In this document: in pieces, positions 16,974 through 24,312 of the stretch
Position numbering within the stretch: the stretch's first letter is position 1
How the letters are laid out: each line of letters opens with the position of its first letter
From: Chloroflexota bacterium
Lineage (GTDB): Bacteria; Chloroflexota; Anaerolineae; J036; Brachytrichaceae
NCBI GenBank assembly: GCA_021788625.1
Contig: JAJYKL010000022.1
Coordinates: forward strand, 1-47,982
Direction of reading: 5' to 3'
Length of the DNA: 47,982 nucleotides
The notes under the pieces: generated by a model
The model's input: only the letters and a program-made list of their open reading frames with translations
What the model was told of the DNA's origin: nothing
The model's database searches: none
Translations under genes and position numbers: made by a program

Positions 16974-19160
16974 CTAATCTTGAGTGCTCCTCCCGACTAC
17001 CTTGAAAATAGCCCGTGCCAGCGGTCCTGATTCTTCCTGGCCGCTGATGCTGAGCTGGCTGGAGGCGAGGAAAATGCGATCGGCACAACGATACGTAAGC
17101 CCACGAATCAACCTGGACATCATGGCCTGGCGTGTGCGATGCTCGTCCGCTTCTGTCCATTTGTGACCTGTTTGCCATTGGCGGGACAGAACGTATGGGT
17201 GAGTGAGTGGCTGGTATACGCGCTCGTACCACCCCAGTGAGTTAATCTCCAGCCAAAACTGGTAGCGCGAGCGAAAGTTGTTGATCAGGTAGGTATAGGC
17301 GGGAGCCACCAGTACGGCATCTTCCTCAACCACATCAGGCTCATGCTCCGGCGCGTACTGGGCCGCCAGGATATTTGCGCTCAGCGTCTTGATGTACTCC
17401 TGCCCTATGGCGCCCATGCTATCGGGTGATGCTCCAGGATGCGGCCCAGGCCAATCGGCGACGGTCAGCTGGGCCCGCTCAAATACCTCGCGGAACGAAC
17501 GGGCCGACTTGATGAGTTTGTCGCATACCAGAACGGCCTCCAACTCCTGGTCCAGCTGGAACTGGGGTTGCGAGAGTACCTCCGTGAAGAGTTGCTGCCA
17601 GAACAGGTCCAGCGGAACTCCGGACTTCGGCTCCGGGTCGTCAGGTGGCAGGTGCCTGGAGGACGGAGTGCCAGGGGCTGAAGACGAGGGGGTATGTAAC
17701 GGATCGTCTGTTGCGGCCCTGGCTAACCCCTGTTGTAGTGATGCATAGGGACTGTAGAAACGCATGCCCACCCGCTGCCAGATAGATGGGTTGTCGAGTG
17801 GGACGAGCTGGCGCGATGAGGCGCGTAGCGCCACGTCAGCGATCAACTGCGCACGCGCCAGATCGAGGTTTTCAACGCTCACCGCCAGCGCCCGCGCCAG
17901 GTCCGGTACACTGACACGTTGCTCCCACTCAGGGTGTCCCAGCCGTGCAAAGGTCACCAGCATACGCACGATGGGATGGTCATAGAGCGGGCGAGAGGGA
18001 CGCACGGTGCGAACCCGAATGCCTGTACGGCGCAGGCTTTCTCTCATCTCGAAGACCAGAATATCTTCCACGTAGGGTGCCAGCACTGCAATGTCCTGTG
18101 GGGCGGTACCATCGCGCACGAGTTCATTGATATGTTCAACCACACCGCTCAGCATACCCGCCCAGTACTTCGTATTGCCGGGTTGTTCGCCCAGAGCGGT
18201 GCGTGCAAGAGTGGAAACTGAGGATGGCACCTGCCCCGCCTCCGTCGCGAAGTCTTCGAACTGGGCGCTGAGCGCCTGGCCCAAGGCAATCGTTGCTGGC
18301 GAAGCGGTATGGCATTCGCCCAACGTGACGACTTCATCACAGCGCGTGCGCAGACGGCGTGCCGAGTCCACATCCGCGCCCAGGAAGATGCGGAATCCTC
18401 CCGGATTATCCTCTGTCAGCAGGCACGAATCGCATGTCTGCAAAACCTGAGACAGGAAATCGTGCATGATGGGCGGATTCTCCTCGACATTGTCTGCCAG
18501 CACGTGCCGGTAGTGCGCGGTGATGTAATCCTGGTAGGTCGGGGCGTTGAGCAAGTAGCGTGAAAACACGTCGATCTGCAGTGAGAAGTCTAGCAGCGAG
18601 TGGTCCAGGCAATAGCGACGGAAGCTTGCGGCCGCGTCTTGCACACGTTGGTAACTGACCAGGCGCTGAGATTCACCTGACCAGGCGTCGCTCAGGCGCG
18701 TGGCAATTTCGTCCAGCCCGAAACCACACTCCGCAGCCTTGTTCATGCAGTCGAGCACCTGTCCCAGCAGGCGCGGGCGCGACAGTTTCAGGTCATCGAA
18801 GCCGGCCAGGTGTGGCTCGATGAGACGGTCCAGGAAATACTGAGCTGTCTCGACATTCAACATCACCGGCTCGCGCTGTGGAGGGGTGAATCCCGCACGC
18901 TGGGCGATGAGCGGGAAAAACAGGCTGACATGGCGCTGGGCCAGACCGTAGAAGGTGGTGATGGCGGGGTCACCGCGAGCGCGAAACGATCCCTTCACTT
19001 GCGTCAACGCGACCTGACAGGCTTCTGCCTGTGCCTGTTGCGTGACGAGCACCAGTATGCGGTCGGGTCGGACATTGGCACCGACCAGCTCGACGAGTCG
19101 TTCGATGAGGCGGGTCGTTTTGCCAGCACCCGGCGGTCCTACAAGGTAAACCCTGGCCAC
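16974..19160 (-). CDS. UvrD-like helicase-related protein with altered Walker B
   Basis: 728 aa from a GTG at 19160. Walker A is intact (GPPGAGKTT, Lys14). The Walker B position reads LADNVEENPP, with D-N where active SF1 helicases have D-E. The motif III region reads FLGADVDSARRL in place of GDxxQSIYxFRG. The C-terminal half (RYQFWLEINSLGWYERVYQP ... LSRQWQTG) lacks the usual motif V/VI sequences. It therefore looks like a structural or sensing subunit, comparable in concept with AddB or RecC, that can bind but perhaps not efficiently hydrolyse ATP. The gene begins only 12 bases past the greA terminator and has no visible Shine-Dalgarno, which suggests low expression by read-through. Confidence 0.75.
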   Translation of the reverse strand: MARVYLVGPPGAGKTTRLIERLVELVGANVRPDRILVLVTQQAQAEACQVALTQVKGSFRARGDPAITTFYGLAQRHVSLFFPLIAQRAGFTPPQREPVMLNVETAQYFLDRLIEPHLAGFDDLKLSRPRLLGQVLDCMNKAAECGFGLDEIATRLSDAWSGESQRLVSYQRVQDAAASFRRYCLDHSLLDFSLQIDVFSRYLLNAPTYQDYITAHYRHVLADNVEENPPIMHDFLSQVLQTCDSCLLTEDNPGGFRIFLGADVDSARRLRTRCDEVVTLGECHTASPATIALGQALSAQFEDFATEAGQVPSSVSTLARTALGEQPGNTKYWAGMLSGVVEHINELVRDGTAPQDIAVLAPYVEDILVFEMRESLRRTGIRVRTVRPSRPLYDHPIVRMLVTFARLGHPEWEQRVSVPDLARALAVSVENLDLARAQLIADVALRASSRQLVPLDNPSIWQRVGMRFYSPYASLQQGLARAATDDPLHTPSSSAPGTPSSRHLPPDDPEPKSGVPLDLFWQQLFTEVLSQPQFQLDQELEAVLVCDKLIKSARSFREVFERAQLTVADWPGPHPGASPDSMGAIGQEYIKTLSANILAAQYAPEHEPDVVEEDAVLVAPAYTYLINNFRSRYQFWLEINSLGWYERVYQPLTHPYVLSRQWQTGHKWTEADEHRTRQAMMSRLIRGLTYRCADRIFLASSQLSISGQEESGPLARAIFKVVGRSTQD

Positions 19161-19171
19161 GGCAAAGGAGA

Positions 19172-19203
19172 GTAAAAAGCCCGGTCCAACTTGAACCGGG
19201 CTT
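19172..19203 (-). terminator. Terminator after greA
   Basis: On the minus strand AAGCCCGGT and ACCGGGCTT form a nine-pair stem around a nine-base loop and run into TTTTTACT. It lies 27 bases after the greA stop and 12 bases before the next GTG start. Confidence 0.85.
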
Positions 19204-19229
19204 GAGGATTCATTGGTGGATGGGATGAG

Positions 19230-19703
19230 CTACTTGTTGGTAATATGAGTGACCTTATACTTGATCGGTCCATCAGGCGTCTGCACCATAACCTCGTCAT
19301 GCATCTTATGACCCAGCAGGGCTTTCCCCAGTGGCGATTCATTGCTGATCTTCCCCGAGGTGGGATCTGCCTCGGCGGAACCGACAATCACGTAATGGTC
19401 CTTATCTCCCGTAATCGGATCGGTGATGGTTACCCGGCTGCCCATGCGAATCTCGTTGGAAGGGCCTTTGGTCTCAATTAGCACCGCGTTCGCGAGGATG
19501 GTTTCGATGGTCAAAATGCGTCCCTCCACGAAGGCCTGCTCGTTCTTGGCATCCTCATATTCTGGGTTCTCCTCCACCTCTCCCTCTTCCATGGCATCGT
19601 GTAATCTCTTTGCCACTTCAAGGCGGCGAGTGCTCTTGAGGTACTCCAGTTCATCCTCTAGTTTCTTGAGACCTTCCGGCGTGAGGAATTCCTGCTCGTG
19701 CAT
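19230..19703 (-). CDS. greA: Transcription elongation factor GreA
   Basis: 157 aa, standard length. The N-terminal coiled-coil finger carries the acidic tip residues within EEGEVEENPEYEDAKNEQAF. The C-terminal FKBP-like domain contains SPLGKALLGHKMHDEVMVQT. GreA enters the RNA polymerase secondary channel and stimulates cleavage of backtracked RNA. The start ATG at 19703 follows a leader of about 100 bases containing an inverted repeat (19758-19798). Transcription is from a near-consensus promoter that overlaps the divergent promoter of the HAD gene, and the gene ends at its own terminator. Confidence 0.97.
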   Translation of the reverse strand: MHEQEFLTPEGLKKLEDELEYLKSTRRLEVAKRLHDAMEEGEVEENPEYEDAKNEQAFVEGRILTIETILANAVLIETKGPSNEIRMGSRVTITDPITGDKDHYVIVGSAEADPTSGKISNESPLGKALLGHKMHDEVMVQTPDGPIKYKVTHITNK

Positions 19704-19757
19704 GGTTGCTTACCACCTACGGATTACAGATTAAGAGTAATTGTATACAAAACAAGA

Positions 19758-19798
19758 GTGACTGAGTCAGTCTGCCCTCCGCAAACAAGCTCAGTCAC
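19758..19798 (-). promoter_or_regulatory. Inverted repeat in the greA leader
   Basis: On the minus strand GTGACTGAG pairs with CTCAGTCAC across a 23-base loop and is followed by TCTTGTTTTG. It starts about five bases after the predicted transcription start. It could act as an attenuator or as a 5' stabilising hairpin. The inner half also contains the palindrome GACTGAGTCAGTC, which could be a protein-binding site. Confidence 0.45.
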
Positions 19799-19809
19799 CG
19801 TACTTCACG

Positions 19810-19838
19810 ATTATACAGCCTCCTAGTGCCCTTGACAA
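19810..19838 (-). promoter_or_regulatory. greA promoter
   Basis: On the minus strand TTGTCA (19833-19838) and TATAAT (19810-19815) are separated by 17 bases; 11 of 12 consensus positions match. Its -35 box overlaps the -35 box of the plus-strand promoter at 19832-19859. Confidence 0.75.
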
Positions 19839-19859
19839 GTCATTGACAATGCTTAGCAT
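19832..19859 (+). promoter_or_regulatory. Promoter of the HAD gene, overlapping the greA promoter
   Basis: TTGACA (19832-19837) and TAGCAT (19854-19859) with a 16-base spacer. The predicted start is near 19866, only about five bases before the ATG at 19871, so the mRNA would be nearly leaderless. No Shine-Dalgarno is present. A second TTGACA at 19843-19848 is too close to any -10 box to be used with TAGCAT. Confidence 0.55.
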
Positions 19860-19870
19860 AACACCTCAGC

Positions 19871-20680
19871 ATGATAGACCTCGCTTCGATCCGCAATCTG
19901 ATAGTCGACATGGATGGTGTTTTATGGCTGGGCAATCAAGCCTTGCCGGGGCTGGTTGAGTTCATCGACACTTTACGCCGGCTCGGTCTTCATTTTGTGC
20001 TGGCGACGAACAATGCCAGCAAGAGCGGCACTGAGTATATTGACAAATTAGCCGGATTTCACGCCAAAGTCCAACCCGAAGAGATACTGACTTCATCGCA
20101 GGCCACGGCATCCTATCTGGCCCGACACTCACCGGGTGCGCGAATTTATGTTATCGGCGAACCTGGCCTGATTAGTGAGCTGCGCTACAAAGGTTTGACT
20201 GTTATTCCCACGGACCATCCCGATGGCGCAACGCATGTGGTGGTAGGATGGGACCGTAATCTGACTTATGCCAAACTGGTCGAGGCGTGCCTGCTCATTC
20301 GATCTGGGGCAGCCTTTATTGGAACGAACCCCGATGTGACCTACCCGGACGTTCGTGGAATTATTCCTGGTAACGGTGCCACTTTGGCTGCTTTGCGAGT
20401 CGCCACGGACGTGGAACCGCTGATCATCGGCAAGCCGCAACCTGAAATGATGATGCAGGCCATGTTGCGCATGGAAGGCACCCCTGCCGACACTGTTGCG
20501 TTGGGTGACCGGCTGGACACGGATATCGTGGGTGGACAGCGTGCCGGTTTGACCACAGTGCTGGTCCTCAGCGGCGTCACGAGCAAGGAAGTCGCACAAG
20601 CCAGCGCGATCAAGGCTGATTATGTATTTGACGATATCTGCCAGCTTGGCAAAGCGCTTGAGCTAGCACATCAGACCTGA
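19871..20680 (+). CDS. HAD-IIA family phosphatase (NagD-like)
   Basis: 269 aa, typical for HAD subfamily IIA. Motif I is DMDGVLW (residues 14-20), motif II is ATNNAS, the Lys motif is IGKPQPEM, and motif IV is LGDRLDTDI followed by GGQRAGLTTVLVLSGV. The large C2 cap lies between motifs II and III. Relatives hydrolyse p-nitrophenyl phosphate, glycolate phosphate, sugar phosphates or nucleotides; the substrate cannot be told. It is followed 53 bases later by rluD and is probably cotranscribed. The divergent neighbour greA shares its regulatory region. Confidence 0.9.
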   Translation: MIDLASIRNLIVDMDGVLWLGNQALPGLVEFIDTLRRLGLHFVLATNNASKSGTEYIDKLAGFHAKVQPEEILTSSQATASYLARHSPGARIYVIGEPGLISELRYKGLTVIPTDHPDGATHVVVGWDRNLTYAKLVEACLLIRSGAAFIGTNPDVTYPDVRGIIPGNGATLAALRVATDVEPLIIGKPQPEMMMQAMLRMEGTPADTVALGDRLDTDIVGGQRAGLTTVLVLSGVTSKEVAQASAIKADYVFDDICQLGKALELAHQT

Positions 20681-20733
20681 CTCAATGGAGTTTATGCCCG
20701 TGGCAGTGCTCTTCGTTATGGTAGCAGGTTGGC

Positions 20734-21720
20734 ATGCCGATTCGAACCCTCACCGCTATTACAGCCGCACGACTTGACAAAGTGCTGGCGGCGCTCCTGG
20801 GCGACGTGAGTCGCAGCGCTGCTCAAAGGCTGATTGAGCAGGAACAGGTGACCGTTAACGGCCAGACGCGCCAGGCCAGTTATGCAGTCAGGCCTGGCGA
20901 TGTGCTGGTGGTTAACGTTCCAGAGCCACAACCGGCTGTCGTGCTGGCGGAACCAATTGCACTGGACATCATCTTTGAAAATGAAGACGTGCTTGCGGTC
21001 AACAAGCCAGCCGGAATGGTGGTGCACCCAGGAGCCGGCAACCTGAGCGGGACGCTGGCGAATGCCCTCCTGGCCCGTGCACCGGACATCGCTGGCGTGG
21101 GCGATCCGCTACGCCCCGGCATCGTGCATCGCCTGGATAAGGAGACCAGCGGCATCGTGCTTCTTGCGAAGAATGCCGCTGCCTACTCCAACTTGCAGGT
21201 GCAGTTCAAACGGCGTGTGGTGAAGAAGCTATATCTGGCCCTGTGCGTGGGAGATGTGCAGCCTCCGCGCGGCGTGATTGATAAGCCCATCGCGCGTGAT
21301 CCAGCACACCGCCAGCGCATGGCAATCGTTATCGGAGGGCGTCAGTCCGTGACGCGCTACACCGTGGGCGAGGTGTACAAGGTGAAGGAGTCCAGGTTCA
21401 TTACAGAACCTGGGATAGGACGGGGCGACGAGGCCATCGAGCTCAAGCCGGGCAGCGTTTACTCGTTCGTGCGAGCGTGGCCTGCGACAGGCCGCACGCA
21501 CCAACTGCGTGTACACTTTGCATCCATTGGGTTCCCCATCGTAGGCGACGCGCTGTATGGTGCCTCGCGCCGCGACACGCTGAGCCGGGGGCTGGCTCCG
21601 CGTCACCTGCTGCATGCAAGCGAACTATCCTTCGAACTGCCTGCGTCGGGCGAGGAGGTAAATCTCCATGCGCCACTGCCGGATGATATGCGGCGCGTCA
21701 TGGATGTGCTGGGGGAGTAA
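20734..21720 (+). CDS. rluD: 23S rRNA pseudouridine synthase, RluD/RluA family
   Basis: 328 aa. An N-terminal S4 RNA-binding domain (ARLDKVLAALLGDVSRSAAQ, then VTVNG) is followed by the RluA catalytic domain. That domain has the active-site motif HRLDKETSGIVLLAKN at about residues 131-146, whose aspartate is the nucleophile. A C-terminal GRTHQLRVHFASIGFPIVGD also fits. The presence of S4 and the overall length fit RluD, which modifies helix 69 of 23S rRNA, but RluC-like specificity is possible. About 20 residues (around VKESRFITEPGIGRGDEAIE) are an insertion compared with E. coli RluD. The gene is convergent with the ANTAR regulator, 15 bases apart. Confidence 0.9.
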   Translation: MPIRTLTAITAARLDKVLAALLGDVSRSAAQRLIEQEQVTVNGQTRQASYAVRPGDVLVVNVPEPQPAVVLAEPIALDIIFENEDVLAVNKPAGMVVHPGAGNLSGTLANALLARAPDIAGVGDPLRPGIVHRLDKETSGIVLLAKNAAAYSNLQVQFKRRVVKKLYLALCVGDVQPPRGVIDKPIARDPAHRQRMAIVIGGRQSVTRYTVGEVYKVKESRFITEPGIGRGDEAIELKPGSVYSFVRAWPATGRTHQLRVHFASIGFPIVGDALYGASRRDTLSRGLAPRHLLHASELSFELPASGEEVNLHAPLPDDMRRVMDVLGE

Positions 21721-21735
21721 GAAGCGCGCAGAATG

Positions 21736-22320
21736 TCACCCTTCTTCCGTCTTCTTCTGCCGGTCGATGACTTCCTGAGCGATATTGCTCATGGTGGTGC
21801 GGCGCGAACGGGCGCGCATCTGGATCTCGTGATACGCCTCTTCTTCACTCATACCTGCCTGCATCAAGAAGCCCTTGGCGCGGTCGATCAGTTTGCGTGA
21901 AGTGAGCTTTTCCTGCAGTTCGTCCACCTTCTCGGTCAGGTGGCGGCGGTCGTTAAATGTGGCCACGGCGATGCGCATCTGTGCCACCAGGTCGTCTCGC
22001 TTCACTGGTTTGATGAGGTAGCCCTGCACCGGGATGGATGCGGCACGGTCCAATAGCGAACTCTCGTTGTAGGCCGTCAGGATCAGGATCGGGATTGGGC
22101 GATTCTTCACGATCTCAGCCGCCGCATCGAGGCCGTCGCGAAAGGGCATGCGGATGTCGAGCAGCGCAATATCCGGTTGTTCGCGGTAAGCGAGCGTCAC
22201 GGCTTCTACGCCGTCCGCTGCGCTGTACACGGTGTGCCCAAGCTCTGAAAGAATGGCGCGTAAACCCATGCGAATTATGGATTCGTCGTCAGCGATCAAG
22301 ACGCGCAGAGACTTATTCAT
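21736..22320 (-). CDS. Response regulator with ANTAR RNA-binding domain
   Basis: 194 aa from the ATG at 22320; an in-frame TTG at 22323 is an equally spaced alternative to the AGGAGG at 22334-22339. The receiver domain has the acidic pair (ADDES), the phosphoacceptor in ALLDIRMP, a T in LILTAYN, and the lysine in LIKPVKRDD. A short coiled coil links it to a C-terminal ANTAR domain: LIDRAKGFLMQAGMSEEEAY, then HEIQMRARSRRTTMSNIAQE. Proteins of this design (AmiR, NasR, EutV type) bind dual hairpins in leader RNAs and prevent termination. No histidine kinase or obvious target gene is adjacent, so it is an orphan here. Confidence 0.93.
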   Translation of the reverse strand: MNKSLRVLIADDESIIRMGLRAILSELGHTVYSAADGVEAVTLAYREQPDIALLDIRMPFRDGLDAAAEIVKNRPIPILILTAYNESSLLDRAASIPVQGYLIKPVKRDDLVAQMRIAVATFNDRRHLTEKVDELQEKLTSRKLIDRAKGFLMQAGMSEEEAYHEIQMRARSRRTTMSNIAQEVIDRQKKTEEG

Positions 22321-22414
22321 CAAAAAACGTCAACCTCCTGCAACCAGGCGCGAGCATACAACGGGTGTAACTACGTGCTGCGCCATTGATACTCGTCGCG
22401 GAGTGAACCCAGGC

Positions 22415-22420
22415 ATTATA
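22415..22420 (-). promoter_or_regulatory. Possible -10 box upstream of the ANTAR regulator
   Basis: TATAAT on the minus strand preceded by CTATG; the region 17 bases upstream (GTTCGT) is a poor -35 box. It would give a leader of about 90 bases. The 22324-22568 gap shows no other feature. Confidence 0.35.
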
Positions 22421-22568
22421 CATAGAGGTCGATCAGGACGAACGTCGTGGCGCAGCCGTCACGCATTCCGGCGGTGGTATGGATGTACTACCGCCCGGCC
22501 GCACGCGACATGACCCTGGTCCGGCCGTTGCCGGTGATCCCTTTTACCAGCCGAACCGACCTGAGCCT

Positions 22569-23453
22569 TCACTTAATCAATTCCTGTTCGCCCCGGACGA
22601 CTTCGGCGACGACGGCGAAGTCCTGATCAGCCCAACCCTTTTGCATCGCCATACGTAGTAGCTCATGGGCTAAAGCGGCCGCCGGCAACGGCACACCCAG
22701 CTCGTCGGCGGCGCGCAAGGCGTAGGTCAGGTCCTTGTGCATCCAACGCAAGGCAAAATTCGTGTCGGAATGGTCACGCTGCACGACCTGCTGCACCTTC
22801 ATCTTCACGATGGGGCTGCCAACCGCACCCGTGGTGATGGTCTTGATCACGGTGCTCATGTCCAGACCGGCTTTTTCGGCCATTGCGATGCCCTCCGCCA
22901 GCGCGGTGATGTGTGAGGCGGCGATCATGTTGTTTATCAGCTTGTACATCGCTCCAGTGCCAGTCGGGCCGAAGTGGATCACGCTCGATGCGAACGAAGC
23001 CAGTACCGGGTGCAGTTCTTCGAAAAGTCCCGGTGTGGCGCCCACGAACAGCGTCAATTGGCCAGCCGCTGCAGCATCCTTGCTGCCAGCCATGGGCGCA
23101 TCTACGAAGCGCACGTCGTGCACCTGTGCCTGCGCTTCCAGTTCATGCACCCAGCCGATGGAGAGCGTGGTGCATTCCAGCGCGATCGCACCCGGCCGCA
23201 TAGCCACCAATGCTCCTCGCTCCCCAAGCCAGACTCCACGTGAGGCGGCGTCATCGCCCACCACACTGATTACGATGTCCGCGCCCCTGGCTGCTTCCCC
23301 AGGCGAAGATGCCCAGGTCGCACCGGCATCGAGCAGGGCGCGTGCCTTCTCCGGCGTGCGGTTGTAGACTGCCAGCGGATAACCCGCTTTCAACAGATTA
23401 TGTGCGATACCCCCGCCCATAATGCCCAGACCCATCACAGAAATACGTTGCAT
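22569..23453 (-). CDS. NAD(P)-dependent beta-hydroxyacid dehydrogenase family protein
   Basis: 294 aa from an ATG with AGGAGG six bases upstream; the frame extends further upstream but without homology. The Rossmann motif is GLGIMGGGIAHNLLKAGY. The substrate-binding segment is VDAPMAGSKDAAAAGQLTLF, and the catalytic-lysine motif is GTGAMYKLINNMI. These define the 3-hydroxyisobutyrate dehydrogenase superfamily. The GSKDAA...GQL sequence leans to the glyoxylate/succinic semialdehyde reductase branch rather than classic valine catabolism enzymes. Neighbours do not indicate a pathway. Upstream lies a pseudogene-rich region. Confidence 0.88.
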   Translation of the reverse strand: MQRISVMGLGIMGGGIAHNLLKAGYPLAVYNRTPEKARALLDAGATWASSPGEAARGADIVISVVGDDAASRGVWLGERGALVAMRPGAIALECTTLSIGWVHELEAQAQVHDVRFVDAPMAGSKDAAAAGQLTLFVGATPGLFEELHPVLASFASSVIHFGPTGTGAMYKLINNMIAASHITALAEGIAMAEKAGLDMSTVIKTITTGAVGSPIVKMKVQQVVQRDHSDTNFALRWMHKDLTYALRAADELGVPLPAAALAHELLRMAMQKGWADQDFAVVAEVVRGEQELIK

Positions 23454-23534
23454 ATAGTCCCTCCTGCAAGTTTGATTCAGGTAGACAGCTAAAGGTGTGC
23501 ACTTTGGCAGGGCGCTGCCGCCGCCACATAGTAC

Positions 23535-23549
23535 GGTTCCTGCAAAGTC
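23535..23549 (+). repeat. Outer end of an ISAs1-like element (left remnant)
   Basis: GGTTCCTGCAAAGTC. It differs by one base from GGCTCCTGCAAAGTC at 25272-25286. Both read from the outside of the element inward, relative to the transposase fragment each one flanks, as expected of terminal inverted repeats. Confidence 0.5.
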
Positions 23550-23659
23550 CCTTGACAGGAAAAGCAAACCGGCCCCCATCGGATCAGGCTTGGGTGTGAA
23601 CACACACACACCGAACCGACTGGGGCCTGGGCGAAGGATAGCACGGAAAAACATGCTGC

Positions 23660-23841
23660 GGCGTACGGGGACGAGCCCTTCCTGTTCGAGGTGGGGAGCC
23701 TGGTGGCGCATTTCAGCTGCCTGAAGGATAGGCGGCGTGCGGGGGCGGCGCTACAACCTGATGGTGATCTTGCTGCTGATGGTGCTGGCGAAGCTGGCCG
23801 GGCAGAACAAGCCGGAGGTCATCGCGGACTGGGCGCGGCTG
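23660..23841 (+). pseudogene. N-terminal fragment of an ISAs1-family transposase
   Basis: One frame gives FEVGSLVAHFSCLKDRRRAG; after a frameshift in a G-rich tract near 23740 a second frame gives RRYNLMVILLLMVLAKLAGQ and NKPEVIADWARL. This is the conserved N-terminal domain of ISAs1/H-repeat transposases (F..L.D.R...GxRxxLxxxLxLxxLAxLxGxxxxxxIAxW). Everything downstream, including the DDE catalytic core, is missing; the sequence runs directly into an RHS fragment. Confidence 0.7.
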
Positions 23842-23894
23842 ACCTCATCCTGTTCCTGCCGGACATAGCCAGCAGCGTGACCGCGATCATCACG

Positions 23895-24308
23895 TGCGCC
23901 GCCTTCGCCTACGATGCCGCTGGTGTCCTGGCGAAGGGCGTGGTCAACGGGCTGACCACGATTTACATCGCCGATATCTACGAGTACCAGGCGGGTGGGA
24001 CGACGAAGTACTACGACGGCGGGGCGATGCGGCGCACTGGCGATGCCAGCGGCAACGGCGTCTTCTGTCTCCTCAGCGATCAACTGGGCAGCACGAGCGT
24101 CATCGTGAGCCAGGCAGGCATGGTGCAGGCGACGAACTACTACTACCCGTTCGGCGACGACCGCGGGCCGGGCGGCTTCAGCGGGTTGACAACCCGGCAG
24201 TTCACCGGGCAGTATCACGCGTCCGGCCTGGCCGGCGGCAGCGGCTTGGGCTACTACGGTGCGCGCTGGTACGACCCCATCAACGTCGACACTGCCCAGT
24301 ACCTAAAC
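23895..24308 (+). pseudogene. Fragment of an RHS/YD-repeat protein
   Basis: The frame reads AFAYDAAGVLAKGVVNGLTT, YIADIYEYQAGGTTKYYDG, LLSDQLGSTSVIVSQAG, YYYPFGDDRG and GYYGARWYDPIN. This is the core-closing region of bacterial RHS proteins: YDAxGN...TTYYIGxIYE...YYDG...LLGDHLGSTS...YYPFGE...YYGARWYDP. Only about 135 residues remain. The front joins transposase debris and the end runs into another broken gene, so neither the long repeat shell nor the toxin tip is present. The open frame 23691-24401 is a chance fusion across these fragments. Confidence 0.75.
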
Positions 24309-24312
24309 TGCG

